A DNA stretch of 64,000 nt, from contig JARGSG010000085.1 in the NCBI GenBank assembly GCA_030374805.1, forward strand, positions 186,001-250,000, given 5' to 3'. The notes under the pieces were generated by a model. It did not search any database and was not told where the DNA came from. It saw nothing but the letters and a program-made list of their open reading frames with translations. This document shows, piece after piece, positions 51,639 through 62,726 of the stretch. Numbering within the stretch: the stretch's first letter is position 1; each line of letters begins with the position of its first letter. A program made the translations under genes and the position numbers. This DNA comes from Gracilaria gracilis. Lineage: Eukaryota > Rhodophyta > Florideophyceae > Gracilariales > Gracilariaceae.

Positions 51639-52295
51639 GAGGAGCTTGTGTCGGGGACAGGTAAGATCTTTGAGCTCGGCCCAGCATTGTGAAATGCCCG
51701 CCTCGGCACAATTTTTTTTGATTCCAAACCGTCTTTGAAACGCTCTCAACAACGTCGACGACAAGTGTAGATTCCTTCGTGAAGGAGCAACAAGACCTTT
51801 ATCAGCTCGTTTCACAGAAATGTTGGACGAGTACTTCGGTTTCGTACTGGGCTTCGCCTAGATGCATCGTTCGGAAATCCAAAACTATAAGCACTAACCT
51901 CCCCCTGTACATTTTCGGAATAAGAGCAGTCTACAAACCACAAGAAAACAAGAAATCCAGACGGCGATGGCATCATCGAGTGCGCGTGCATCTCAACCAG
52001 TGCGGAGAGCCTTTCGGGGCTTGTGGGATAGAAATATTGCCGCGGATGCAACTCCTAAAGAGCATGAAAATACTTCCTCACCCTGAACAAGACCATTGAA
52101 GGTAGCGTTTCTCAGAAATACACATGTCATGTGGCGCTACCTTTGCACCATACAGCTTTCATTGTTGTTATCCGCTGTGCTGCATCGTTGTTCTCCCAAG
52201 AAACAACACCCAAGTTTTCATCGCGTAACTTCCGGAGTCTCTCAACACCTCATATCTTTACCTGTCACCTTATCTGTACCATCGCTTAACACACA

Positions 52296-55200
52296 ATGGA
52301 GATGCTCGGTGCTGTGTCAACTGTTGTTGGGCTGGTTGACGTCATTGAGAAACGTTTGGTAGAGTTCCGCGTGCGCCTTGACAGAATTCGGCAGCACCCT
52401 GAACAATACGCCACGCTTGTAGCAACTCATGAACGAATCGGCGCCAAACTCAAGCAGCTACATGCTTCGATATCAGAAAGATCGGGCGAGGAAACTAGGA
52501 ATGACATGCAATTGGTTCAAAAGCACGTGGATGCTGCGCACTCCGAACTTAGTGCTTTGAGAGAATATCTTGACACATCCTCGGTTGATCATGGTTCCCA
52601 GAGCTCTAGCTCTTCAGGGAGACGACAACGGATCACCAGTGCGCTTTCGAAGTTCACTGCGAAACGAAGAGCGATTCAGAGAACTACACGAAACGAAGAG
52701 ACTCTTTCTTCAGTGCAGCACCATTTGAATTGTGCATGGCGTGTCCTAAATGAGATCAGATTGATTCGTATTGAAGAAGGAGTTAATGCACTATCTTCAG
52801 TTGAAAATGACGTGTTCGTGTCCACTATTGTAGTACGCCCCAACCCAGAGAACCTTGTCCTTGACTTTGAATCTAAGGACGAAAATGGGACAGCTGTCAC
52901 CTGCGAAGGAAAGCTGAAACAGGCGCTTTTGGGAGCGGAGGGCTCCTGCATTGGTGTGATCGATGGAAAAGTAGCCGGTGCCATAGGTAGTGGTGGAATG
53001 GGGAAGAGCTGTGCAGTTCGCGCACTTGCGTCTTTGGATAAGGTAAGGGATATGTTCCCTGAAGGTATCTATGAGATCTCCCTAGGCATGGATGCTGGGG
53101 AACTTACTTTGAAGAAGGAAATATGTAATTGCATTGAGAGTTCGGGAGGAGTAGAACTCGCGAAGCAGATAATGTACGAAAGAGACATGCAAGAATTCAT
53201 ACGGAAGACTGTAGGATGGTTCGGCGACAAGAAGGTACTCTTCATCATAGACGATATATGGGAGAATGAGGAGATAACACGAAACTTAATCTTTTCGTTG
53301 AAGGGTTTACTGGGCTCGGGCGGCAGTCGCATGGTATTCACTTCCAGGAGTTCAAAAATGAAGTCGATATCACGGAGTGCAGTGGAATTTGGACTTCGAG
53401 GACCCTTCTCGAACACATCGAAGAAAATGATACTGGAAAACGCCCAGATGAACGAAGCTGATATCAAGGTGAAGAGAAACATTGTCGGCTTCAGGGCTTT
53501 GCTACAACTGTGCGGCGGTCTACCGGTGGCACTAGCAGTAGCGGGACAGCTTGTACGCGAACATGGAAGTGACTTTGATGACCCATTTCAAGAAGTCGTG
53601 TCAGCAATCGAATGTCGTGATGAAGAAGTACAAAAATATGATGTTGCTGGATACGGGGCGCTCTCAGATCTTCTGGACACGGCAGTACAGTTCTGTGAAA
53701 GACGTCACGGGGAAGAATGGGAACGGAAGTCGGGAAAGACGTTTGAGGACATTGTACTGTCTCTTTGTGTACTAAAGAAGCAGCAGTTTGCACCAGTCAA
53801 TATGCTGCGACGACTATGGGGCTTAGAAGATAACGGTTCTTCCAGAGATCTGCTCAGAATTCTTAAAAATGTTGGATTGGTGAAGGAAGAGGTTGTGCAC
53901 GAGAAGTACGGACAGACAGGAGGGATACGCCTGCATGATTTGGTTCATGCTCACTTTGTCTCTAAAGCAGGGAGCGAGAAGAGGGAGAATTTCCACAAGC
54001 TGCTTTTAAGGGGATACATGGAAGAGGGTCCAAAAGCTACGTGTCGGGCGTGGTGGCAAGTTGATGAGCAGGAAGACAATTACTTGTATCCTAACTTGTT
54101 TAATCATTTATATAGGGCTGGCTATGCTATGGAAAATCTGGCATTGTCCCTCGACCCAAGATGGACGGTTAAACAATTGCGCTTAAACGGGGAGGCGCAA
54201 GCCTTCAATGATTATGTTTGGGTTCTGTACCATCTATTGACCCTGAAGAAGGAGGCTACAGGCAGTAATCGAGATTTGGTAACAAGGATGGCGGAAGCTA
54301 TGCAACTAATTAACGATGCCATAACTCTAGCAGCGCCGTACATAACTCGCAACGAAAGGGAAATATGGTTTCAGCTCTATGGGCGTCTGCTGCAGCGAGA
54401 AAATGATGTTCTAAGCCGATACTTGAAACGTTTTAGATTTCATGCGGAGAGACCATGGTTGAGGGCAGTAGGAAAGTGTGTGTCACAAGCTGGCGGGTCG
54501 ATAAAGAGGATTTGGACTTTGGGTAAAGCTGAGTTTTTTGTTTTACATGCATGGTTTGGGCAAGATGATCTAGTTTATGTTTTGGGTAAGATTGAACACG
54601 GTGAATCTGAAGCATACGAAGTGTGGAGGTTGGAAGACCATGGTGAAAGCAACCATAAGCGCGTATGGGGTGTGACATTTCAACAGAGAACAATTCATAG
54701 CTTCGTTTGTGATGATGGTAGCAAACTGGGCTTGGCAATGGAAGACGGAAGACTTGAAGTTTGGAACTTGGAGAAACACAAGCGAATAAGCTGTGAACAA
54801 AATGTTCAAGATGCAACAGGAGTTGGGAAATTCTCTACTGATGGAAAAATGTATGCGTTTGCATGCAATGAGACGAACGTGAAAATCTGGAAGACTGACG
54901 GTGAGAACGCTGAAGAGATCTGCTTATTGAGAAATCGAAGTGTTGTGAGTAGTGTGTGCTGGTCGGGAGATGGGGAGTCGGTGGCGGTTGGGTGCAAAGA
55001 CGGAAATGTTGTGCTGTGGGATCTGAACAGCATATCAGCAAAGCATGAGTTTGATATCGGTCGTGGAAACGAGATTTCGACCTTGGAATGGTCGCGCGAT
55101 GGAAGGCTGTTGGCGACGTCAACCGCAATGAAAGGAATGGGCGTATGGAATGTGTCTCTTATCAGGGAAAAGGTAGCGTTGGTACCAGTGCAAGTTTTCC

Positions 55201-56318
55201 GATCGCAGAGCGTCTGTGGGTATCTGAAATGGTCGCCAGATGGACATCACCTGGCGGTTGCAACAGTGTACAAAGGCGACGTAGGTGCACCCCGCGTGGT
55301 GACGATGTGGGAAATGGGCCAGGCGCCGGCAGAGGTGCTGAAAGCGGGGGTTGTCAACTGTGCAAAGCAAGTAGTTTGTGTGAACTGGTCTGAGGATGGG
55401 AAGAAGTTGGTTGCTGTTGACGAATCCAGGACAGTTTGGATGGCTCAGCCAAGGTCAATGTTAACCAAGGCGAAACAAGTAATCTCGGACACCGAATACG
55501 GGGAATGGAAGGCTGCAACGTTGTGTATGGACGGAACGATTCTGGCGGCTTCGTGCGAACGCGGCATTCGTCTGTGGCGGCAGCACGGGAATAAGGAGGA
55601 GGAAACGATGTTGGTGAGCAAGAAAGTAGACGACAAATGGGATGGAACGCCGAAATATCTCGTGAGCGCAGGTGAGCTTGTGGTGGCTGTTTCATTAGAC
55701 ATGCTGTTAGCATGGAATATACGTAGCCGGGAACTGGTTTCTTCTATGCACTTGCGAGTGTTCGTTAGCAAAGGGGCGCTGAGCAAAGACGCTTCGGTAT
55801 TCGCGGCTGCAGCGGGTTATTTGATTGTATGGCGTATACATGAAAACGTGCTGCGGCAAAGTGATGCACGATCGTTCTCTGCGTTGAGGGGTTTGGCACT
55901 GTCTGATGATGGGCGTTTCCTGTGCGCGATGAGTACAGATCTCAACAGCGCCAAGGTATGGAATGTGGAAGACTTTCAGCTACGCGCCACAATGGTTTGC
56001 AAACGGAACGTGCGCGAGCTGTCGTTCGACGAGCAGAACGACGTACTGATTGAATGGGTGATGGATGAGGGTGACATGGCAGACGATGGCGTGGAGCAGT
56101 TCGGCTTGTGGCGGTGGCGATCAAATCGAGCGGTTGCGGCGCTGCCGCTGAAAAGACGTGCATGTGTCGTTAGCGGCAGTAAGTTCTTCGATGAACAGCG
56201 TCGCTGCATCGCGACTTTTGAAGACTACTTTGAGCGGTGGGAATACTCCGAGGAGAGCGGCGCGCTGGTGATGTTCGCCGAGGACGGGCGGTTGGTGACG
56301 TGTTACTTGGAAACTTGA
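52296..56318 (+). CDS. NB-ARC / WD40 STAND protein (NLR-like, Apaf-1-like)
   Basis: 1340 residues in one exon. Residues 1-165 form a helical N-terminal domain (start MEMLGAVSTVVGLVDVIEK) resembling the coiled-coil effector modules of STAND proteins. The NB-ARC core spans about 220-560: P-loop GSGGMGKS (about 231-238), kinase-2 VLFIIDDIW (about 314-322), an RNBS-B-like SRMVFTSRS, GGLPVALA (about 407) and LHDLV (about 546) at the MHD position. A helical linker follows, then about nine to twelve WD40 blades from about 750 to the end, for example WSGDGESVAVGCKDGNVVLW. Such proteins are ADP/ATP switches that oligomerise on ligand sensing in immunity or cell death. The ligand is unknown. Catalytic motifs are intact. 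It lies in the accessory, less GC-rich segment. Confidence 0.9.
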   Translation: MEMLGAVSTVVGLVDVIEKRLVEFRVRLDRIRQHPEQYATLVATHERIGAKLKQLHASISERSGEETRNDMQLVQKHVDAAHSELSALREYLDTSSVDHGSQSSSSSGRRQRITSALSKFTAKRRAIQRTTRNEETLSSVQHHLNCAWRVLNEIRLIRIEEGVNALSSVENDVFVSTIVVRPNPENLVLDFESKDENGTAVTCEGKLKQALLGAEGSCIGVIDGKVAGAIGSGGMGKSCAVRALASLDKVRDMFPEGIYEISLGMDAGELTLKKEICNCIESSGGVELAKQIMYERDMQEFIRKTVGWFGDKKVLFIIDDIWENEEITRNLIFSLKGLLGSGGSRMVFTSRSSKMKSISRSAVEFGLRGPFSNTSKKMILENAQMNEADIKVKRNIVGFRALLQLCGGLPVALAVAGQLVREHGSDFDDPFQEVVSAIECRDEEVQKYDVAGYGALSDLLDTAVQFCERRHGEEWERKSGKTFEDIVLSLCVLKKQQFAPVNMLRRLWGLEDNGSSRDLLRILKNVGLVKEEVVHEKYGQTGGIRLHDLVHAHFVSKAGSEKRENFHKLLLRGYMEEGPKATCRAWWQVDEQEDNYLYPNLFNHLYRAGYAMENLALSLDPRWTVKQLRLNGEAQAFNDYVWVLYHLLTLKKEATGSNRDLVTRMAEAMQLINDAITLAAPYITRNEREIWFQLYGRLLQRENDVLSRYLKRFRFHAERPWLRAVGKCVSQAGGSIKRIWTLGKAEFFVLHAWFGQDDLVYVLGKIEHGESEAYEVWRLEDHGESNHKRVWGVTFQQRTIHSFVCDDGSKLGLAMEDGRLEVWNLEKHKRISCEQNVQDATGVGKFSTDGKMYAFACNETNVKIWKTDGENAEEICLLRNRSVVSSVCWSGDGESVAVGCKDGNVVLWDLNSISAKHEFDIGRGNEISTLEWSRDGRLLATSTAMKGMGVWNVSLIREKVALVPVQVFRSQSVCGYLKWSPDGHHLAVATVYKGDVGAPRVVTMWEMGQAPAEVLKAGVVNCAKQVVCVNWSEDGKKLVAVDESRTVWMAQPRSMLTKAKQVISDTEYGEWKAATLCMDGTILAASCERGIRLWRQHGNKEEETMLVSKKVDDKWDGTPKYLVSAGELVVAVSLDMLLAWNIRSRELVSSMHLRVFVSKGALSKDASVFAAAAGYLIVWRIHENVLRQSDARSFSALRGLALSDDGRFLCAMSTDLNSAKVWNVEDFQLRATMVCKRNVRELSFDEQNDVLIEWVMDEGDMADDGVEQFGLWRWRSNRAVAALPLKRRACVVSGSKFFDEQRRCIATFEDYFERWEYSEESGALVMFAEDGRLVTCYLET

Positions 56319-56457
56319 TGCAGGATCGGCGAATTGGGCCGTTTTTCGCTGCTTTTTATGCGAGTAGTATGTCCGATCTCCGCTGTTTCGGGAGCTGTTG
56401 ACGTCGCCGCCCGTCATCGCTCCCTCGCCATTGACACGCAGTTGACGGATAAGCGCC

Positions 56458-57387
56458 ATGCAGCGCGCCTTCGCGCCGCCACGCCCAGCCACGGCACTTT
56501 TCAGACGGCCGCGCCCCATCCTCCGCACAACATGCGCACCGGCACGCCGTGCGCTCACCCCAACGCTCTCGCTCACGTCGGCACAGACGCAGAAGCTGCT
56601 GAGCTTCGCGGAGGCGAACAAGGTAGACAGGGCGCTGGCGCAAAACATGATCGCGTTGAGCGAGCGCGCAGTGAGGGAACACACCATCCTGACGTCGCAC
56701 TTCCTCACGCCGCTGGAGAGCTGCTGCGTGCTGGACATGGTGCGCGCCATGCGCGACGCGCGCGCCGCGTGCTGGGGCGGGTACGACGACGCGGAGCGAC
56801 GGTTGCTGGTGGTGGGCGGCGCGTACGACGTGAGCGACGACGACGAGCTGATCGGCGTGGCGAATGAGGCGTTGGTAGTAGTGAAACTGGAGGGCAAGTT
56901 CGACGATAAGGTGAGTCATCGCGACTTTATGGGCGCCGTGTTGTCGAGCGGGTTGGATCGCGCGCAGATCGGAGACATTAGCGTGCTGGACGATCGGCGC
57001 GGCGCGCAGGTGATCGCCACGCGCGACGCGGCTCGGATAATGGAAAGCGGCGTGCAGAGCGTGCGTCAAACGACGGTGAGCGTGCGCACAGAGTGCATGT
57101 TGGAGCTGGAAGAGACTCAACGTGCGTTCAAGGAAGTGGACAGCGTGGAGTCATCGTTACGGCTTGACGCGGTGGGTAGCAGCGGGCTGAACATGAGTCG
57201 CACCAAGTTCAGCAAGCTGCTGGACAAGGGGCTGGTGTCGCACAACCACCGCGTGGTGCGCAACGGCAGTAAGGCGGTGAACGTGCAGGATACCATCTCG
57301 GCGAGAGGAGTGGGCAAGCTGCGCGTGAGCGACGTGAGCCGCACCAAACGCGGGCGGTACCGCGTGAGCATGGTGCGCTATTTGTGA
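56458..57387 (+). CDS. plastid-type S4 RNA-binding protein, YlmH family
   Basis: 309 residues. An Arg/Ala/Pro-rich N-terminus (about 1-40) suits a plastid transit peptide. The middle has the YlmH-type domain (SHFLTPLESCCVLDMV, then SHRDFMGAVLSSGLDRAQIGDI). The last 75 residues form an S4 fold (GLNMSRTKFSKLLDKGLVSHN). Cyanobacterial and plastid members are annotated as photosystem II S4 domain proteins; bacterial YlmH is linked to ribosomes and stalled translation. The role here is inferred as plastid RNA or ribosome binding. The first ATG is used; the gene starts 140 bp after the NB-ARC gene. Confidence 0.88.
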   Translation: MQRAFAPPRPATALFRRPRPILRTTCAPARRALTPTLSLTSAQTQKLLSFAEANKVDRALAQNMIALSERAVREHTILTSHFLTPLESCCVLDMVRAMRDARAACWGGYDDAERRLLVVGGAYDVSDDDELIGVANEALVVVKLEGKFDDKVSHRDFMGAVLSSGLDRAQIGDISVLDDRRGAQVIATRDAARIMESGVQSVRQTTVSVRTECMLELEETQRAFKEVDSVESSLRLDAVGSSGLNMSRTKFSKLLDKGLVSHNHRVVRNGSKAVNVQDTISARGVGKLRVSDVSRTKRGRYRVSMVRYL

Positions 57388-57516
57388 GTTGACGACGCCA
57401 CCGTGAGTGAATGGTGAATGGTGTAAACCAACGCAACGGGCGCGCTGCGCTGTTTACACCGCGCTCGCGGCGCCCCGAGGCGGAAAGCGCCAACGCTCTG
57501 CGCTTGTTGCTGTTGC

Positions 57517-57558
<42 letters not shown>

Positions 57559-59777
57559 CGTCGCTGTCGTTGTGTCGCACTTGCGCGCGCCGGCAGCTGG
57601 TTGCCGAATTGAATTGAGAGATTCAATAAAGACACGCGCCCACGTCGACGGCGTCATTTACACAGTTCGACAGCGGCGCGCTGTTTCTGGACTGCGGTCG
57701 TTTGGCGCGGCAATTTCCATGAGTTTGACTGCTCGCCGTGTTGCTCCGTGTTTGTGGGCGTCGGCGCTTGATGCGTCCGTCCGCGTCAATCCCCCCACCC
57801 CCCTCGCCCGTTTCGAGAGACGGCTCGGCGGCGGCTGTTCTCCTCGTCAGTCGCGTGGTCAGTCCCCTCCGTACAGTAAAAAAAAAAGCGGCGCCAAGCG
57901 CTGCGCGACAGCGCTGGACGTACCGTTGTTGTATGTGCATGGATGCATGATATTGTCATATCTGAGCGTGCGCGACCCTAAAGAGTGGCGTGGGCTGTGC
58001 GTTTGCTGGCGGCCGCCTTTCGACCAGCGCCAATTCGCAGCGGCGGACGCATGTGTGTGACGGCCACGTTCCATTACACGCCTATTTACACCGCACTGTA
58101 TACCGCCGTTTACCGAAAAAAAAACAGTTTTACCAAATAACTCGTAAAAATGCGCTAATCGAAGCATATGCGCGCGCGCGCCCCGGGGGGTAAATTTGCT
58201 GCATGGCACCACCCCCGGCCATGCAGCCGCCGGTGGGTAGGTCCACTCGGTCATTATCATAGAGCTCGCCGCTAGAGCTACGGCCAGCGCCGCGATAGGC
58301 CGCCAAACACGCTAAAGCGTGTTCCAACTTGGCTCGCACATGTTTGTTGAAGGTGATGCATCGTACTTTCTCTTCTTCAAAGGTGCTGCCTTCCTCGCCG
58401 ACACAAACACGCTGCCCGTTCCAGCCACACGCACCACAACAGCCTTGCCCTTGGCGTGACATGTCTCACACACACCACAGCAGAGCCTGTTCCACCAGCT
58501 GGCTGCCGCATCCCAGCTGGGTTGCGTTGGTAGCTGAACACCTAAGCGCTGTCGCCAATCACGCAGCACAACACTGCCAAACGGAAGCGTTCGCAGTCAC
58601 CAATGAGAAAAAAAGACATGCTGTGATGGATCTCTTTCAACGCGCGCCGCATGCAACGAAGCACTCTCGTAAGCTATTCGAAAACTGTCCTCGCAAAATG
58701 CAACCGTTTGTTTGCTACCATTGCGAACACAACACACACCCTGCCCAACTTTCTACCGCGGTCCATTGTTTTTCTGAGCCCAGTTGTGCCTCTTGTCAAG
58801 TCAGCTGCCTGTTTGACAGCCGTCCCACTCGCACAGCGAAATTTCGTCACACTAATACACCATACTTCCTTTCCAGTCACAGACCACATGTGAGTAGCCA
58901 TGGTAGGCGTCTGACTCACCGACAACTTGAAAGACACCGCACAATGCATCACGCCGTTGGCTCTCGACCAGCCAATGCGCCGTTGTGACCAGCCTCCACG
59001 GCCACTAAAGCAGCTACCTTCGTCAAAACACCAAACACAAAGCACAAGCTGTCGCCAAACAGCTCGTCGACGCTGGCAGTGCCACGGCAGCCGGTGCGCG
59101 CTGCGCCCTTCCATCCCGCTGCCGGACGCTCACCACGCCGCCCCCTCTGCACGCCGCACGCCTCCAGCACGCCGCTCCGTCGGTCGAGTGCGTTTACAGC
59201 CAGCCGGCCAGCCACCTCCGCGCGCGCTTACTGCGCGCGATTGCTCCCGCGCTGAATTGTCCGCGACGCGCCGCAGCCAGCAGACCTGTAAACACGCTCG
59301 CTCAATCAAACACACCTTGCCGCCGCCGCTGCCGCTGCCGCTGTGGCCGCTGCCACCGCCGCCGCCCTGCGGCCGCTTCCGCAGCCGTCGAAGGCGGCGC
59401 CGGTTTGAATTAATGTGATCTGCGTCACACAGCGACACGCTATTTCGGTCGGCGCGGCGCGCGGCGCCCGCGGCAGCAAAAAAGGCGCGCGCGCCTTTTT
59501 GGAGCAGCGCGTGTGGCACGCGCGCCCAGCGGCGCGCCCACCAGCCGTCCCCCCTCCCCCCGCGCACCGCGCGAGCCGCTCTCCCGCATATCTAAAGCTG
59601 CCACGGCGCACCCCGCGCAGCCGCTCATCTCCGCAGCGCCGCGCCCTCCTTCCCCTTCGCCTCCGAGCGCCGCCCACGCCGCCGTCGCACTCTCTCCACC
59701 CCCTCCCCCCTACCTTTCCCCGCCAACAGTCACCGCCCTCTTCCCCACCACCACCACCTCCCCTCCCCCGCGTCCAT
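57388..59777. other. 2.4-kb region without an established gene
   Basis: Many GC-rich chance ORFs occur. Apart from a (TTG)n tract, the only hint of coding is on the minus strand near 58312-58569: cysteine pairs spaced like a DnaJ-type zinc finger, split between two frames. The last 350 bp are the C-rich leader of the bHLH gene. Confidence 0.45.
57504..57558. repeat. (TTG)n microsatellite
   Basis: A run of TTG units, interrupted by CTG at its start, lies 120 bp after the S4 gene, probably in its 3' flank. Confidence 0.92.
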
Positions 59778-61373
59778 ATGTCGCAGCGCGCCCTCGCGTC
59801 GCCCGTCACCGTCGCGTCCGCCGCGTTCTCGCCGTCCGTCTCCGTCGTCATGTCCCACGCGCCGCCCGAAGACGACGCGTCCAAGGACGCTGCGTTCGAT
59901 CCACGCCCGCCGCCTCTTCTCCCCCCGCACTCCGTCATGCACTCCGGCTTCCCACCGCAGCTGCATCTCTCGCACCAACTGCCGCAGACGCTGCCTAACT
60001 TACCGCCGCCGCACCCACAGCCGCCACAGCCGCCACCACAGCCACCGCCGCAGCAGCTCTCCTACTCCACGCCCCCGCCCGACCCCCGCCGCGACCACCT
60101 CAACTACGACCTCTTCCACGACATTAACCTCCCCCTCGTGCAACCCACCGCCCAACCAGCGCCCTCCGCATTCGCCCTCGACCCATCAGCAGCGGCGGCC
60201 GCCGCCGCCGCCGCCGCCGCTGCCAACCCATCCGTCTTCCCTCGCCCCAAGCCCACCGACTCCTCCGCGGCCGCAGCCGCCGCCGCGGCAGCCGCTGCAG
60301 CCGCGGCCGCCGCGCAGCCATACGACCGCCTGCGCCCGCCCGAACAACCCGTGCAGCCAGGCGCGCCCGCCACATACGCCGCCACCGCGCTGGGAATCGG
60401 CCCGTCGGCGGGCGCCATTTCCAAGCGAGCCAGCCGCGCCGATCTGTTCGACACCACTTCGTCTCCGTCCGCGCCGTCGCCGTCGCGCCCGCTCGTGGCG
60501 CAATCCAACCTGGAGCGGCGAAAGGCGCACCGCGCCTACACGCAAAAGTCGCGCAACAAAGTCAACACGCGCTTCGACGCGCTGTTGGACGCGTTACCCA
60601 CGCCGCCGCCGCGTCTCAACCCGCGCTCCAAGGCGGAGATTCTGGAGTACGCCACCGAGACGGTCATTCGCCTCGTGGCGCAGAACAACAAGCTGGAGCT
60701 GAGTCTGGCGTTGTCCAGCTCGCCGCAGCTGCAGTCATGGCTGCACAACCAGACGCAGGCGGCGCGCACGCTGCGCGAGGTGTGCCAACCGGTGATGCGG
60801 CTGTTCACCATCGGGCTGGAATGGAAGGGCGCGGAAGCGTGGGCCGTAGACTCACGGTTACCCACGCAACACGCGTCGTTGGCACAGGCGTGGACGTTTG
60901 TGCCGCCGCCGTCCGGCAGAAGACCTTCGCGGGAAGACGAGTCGCGAATGGCAGAGCTGGCGACGTTTCTAGACGCTGCAAAGAGCTCGTGCTTCGCGAC
61001 GTCGTCGAACGAGGCAGTGTCGCTGGTGTACCGGCGCGGAAAGCCGGCATGGTTGAGTTGCGAATACCGACAGTACGAAGGTTTTGACGATGGGGACTTT
61101 TCAGCGGAGCGCACGCGAATGGCAGCCAGTTATGGGGTGACGGATGTGTTGTACCTGCCGTTAATTCTTTACAACCACGTGCAGATTGTGGTGGCGTTCT
61201 ACAACATGCGCTCACGGTCGTCGCGACAAAACGCAGAGCTGCAGCCGCAGATCGATCCAAAGTCGTCGCTGCGGGTGGCGCAGGAGACGATTGCAATCAT
61301 TGGCAGACGGTTTGCACAGCTGCCGGCTGTGGGAGACTTTTCGGGCGGAAACTATGGTTTAGATCAGTTCTGA
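59778..61373 (+). CDS. bHLH transcription factor with a C-terminal GAF-like domain
   Basis: 531 residues from the first ATG. The N-terminal 240 are Pro/His/Gln-rich with two polyalanine tracts (about 137-150 and 164-178). A bHLH region lies at about 241-305: a basic part SNLERRKAHRAYTQKSRNK, helix 1 VNTRFDALLDALP, a loop and helix 2 SKAEILEYATETVIRLV. The usual Glu of the basic region, which reads the E-box, is not in place, so binding may be atypical. Residues about 310-500 (with SSCFATSSNEAVSLVYRRGK and GVTDVLYLPLILYNHVQIVVAFYN) look like a GAF/PAS-type sensory fold. The frame is open further upstream only through a GTG and low-complexity sequence. Confidence 0.83.
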   Translation: MSQRALASPVTVASAAFSPSVSVVMSHAPPEDDASKDAAFDPRPPPLLPPHSVMHSGFPPQLHLSHQLPQTLPNLPPPHPQPPQPPPQPPPQQLSYSTPPPDPRRDHLNYDLFHDINLPLVQPTAQPAPSAFALDPSAAAAAAAAAAAANPSVFPRPKPTDSSAAAAAAAAAAAAAAAAQPYDRLRPPEQPVQPGAPATYAATALGIGPSAGAISKRASRADLFDTTSSPSAPSPSRPLVAQSNLERRKAHRAYTQKSRNKVNTRFDALLDALPTPPPRLNPRSKAEILEYATETVIRLVAQNNKLELSLALSSSPQLQSWLHNQTQAARTLREVCQPVMRLFTIGLEWKGAEAWAVDSRLPTQHASLAQAWTFVPPPSGRRPSREDESRMAELATFLDAAKSSCFATSSNEAVSLVYRRGKPAWLSCEYRQYEGFDDGDFSAERTRMAASYGVTDVLYLPLILYNHVQIVVAFYNMRSRSSRQNAELQPQIDPKSSLRVAQETIAIIGRRFAQLPAVGDFSGGNYGLDQF

Positions 61374-62409
61374 TTGTGTTATATAGCAAATATACAAATA
61401 TACATACGTTGCGTGCGCGAGGCGCTGCGCCTTGTTTATAGAACACGCTGTGTACGGTGTATAAAAAGGTTTATAGCGGAGAACGAAGCCGCACTATAAA
61501 TAGGGCGGCTGTGCCGCTTGTATGAGCGGTTTCGACTGCGCTTTGCGCGAGGATGACAGTGAAATAGAAAAGAGAGAGTCAGGGGAAGAAGAGTTGGGTA
61601 GCTGTGCGTGTGTGCGTCTGTGTGTGTGTTGACAGTCTCTGTCAGAGAGAGAGAGAGAGAGCGAACGAGGGTTTGTGTATAGTGTTGACAGCAGTGGTAA
61701 GTTAGCCGGTACGAGAAGGAATATTTAGCGAGAGTATCAGGTACAGGGTACATAGATGTAGCAAGAGGGAAAATAGCGGCAACAGGGAGGCGGTGCTGGC
61801 GGGGGTTTCGAATGACGTGGGATGATGACAGAGGGGCATGGTGGTGGGAGGTAACGAGGCGGTGCGCAAGCGCGGGGGACGCACGGTTGGTGTATCCAAA
61901 GTGAAGAGCGAGGGGGGTGAAGATTGATTTTGACGTTTTGACGGCGAGTTTGCACGATAGATGGGTATGTACGGCTGCATCGCTGACGTGGGCGTTTCGA
62001 GAGGAATGTATGAGGTTGGGCGTCAAAAAGTAGGACAGCTGCAGTAGGATGGACAGCGCTTTTTGTAGCGGGATGCCTTTTTTGCGGGCGAGGGGAGGGG
62101 GCGGTTATGCTCAGAAGAGGTAAAAAGCTGTGGGTAGCATTAAAAGAGGAAGAGAGTGAGGGGGCGGCATGAGCTTGTTTGAATGAATGAAGTGATGACA
62201 TAGGAAAGGGTATGAATGAACGAGGGGGGTGAGAGGAGGGGGCGACAGAAGAACGGATGGTGGGGGGGTTTTACAGTAGCAATGTATGTGCTGGTAGCAC
62301 GTTGGTACGAGTATGTACGGCGACGAAGGAGGAGCCGAGCGATCACGACGGCTTGAAAGAAGCTTTTTCGAGAGCGTGGCGCACGGGGAGCAACAGCGCC
62401 CTGTAAACA

Positions 62410-62445
62410 GCGGCGGTGGCGGTGGCAGCGGCGGCGGTGGCAGCA

Positions 62446-62482
<37 letters not shown>
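62410..62482. repeat. (GGC)n microsatellite
   Basis: An interrupted GGC/GGT/AGC tract ends in a pure GGC run of about 36 bp. Confidence 0.92.
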
Positions 62483-62485
<3 letters not shown>

Positions 62486-62726
62486 GCGGACGGCGTCGGA
62501 GTGCGTCATCAGAGAGCGCAGCATAGATAGATACGTCATGCGCACTGCACAGCTGTGAGCTGTCCGACGCTGCGCCGCTGTATGTGCGCCGCGCCGCGAT
62601 AAATCATCGAAACGCCACACGCCCTCCCACGCCTCGCCATATAACGGCGCCACCGCTATCTATAAACCTTTAAACCCTCAAAAAAGGCGCTCCCGCGCGC
62701 CCTCCACGCACCACGCACGCCACCTC

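Noticed and set aside
61436-62653. Minus-strand ORFs of 154-196 codons after the bHLH gene
   Set aside because: Ser/His/Pro-rich readings of CT- and GA-biased DNA with simple repeats; no domain or conserved neighbour.
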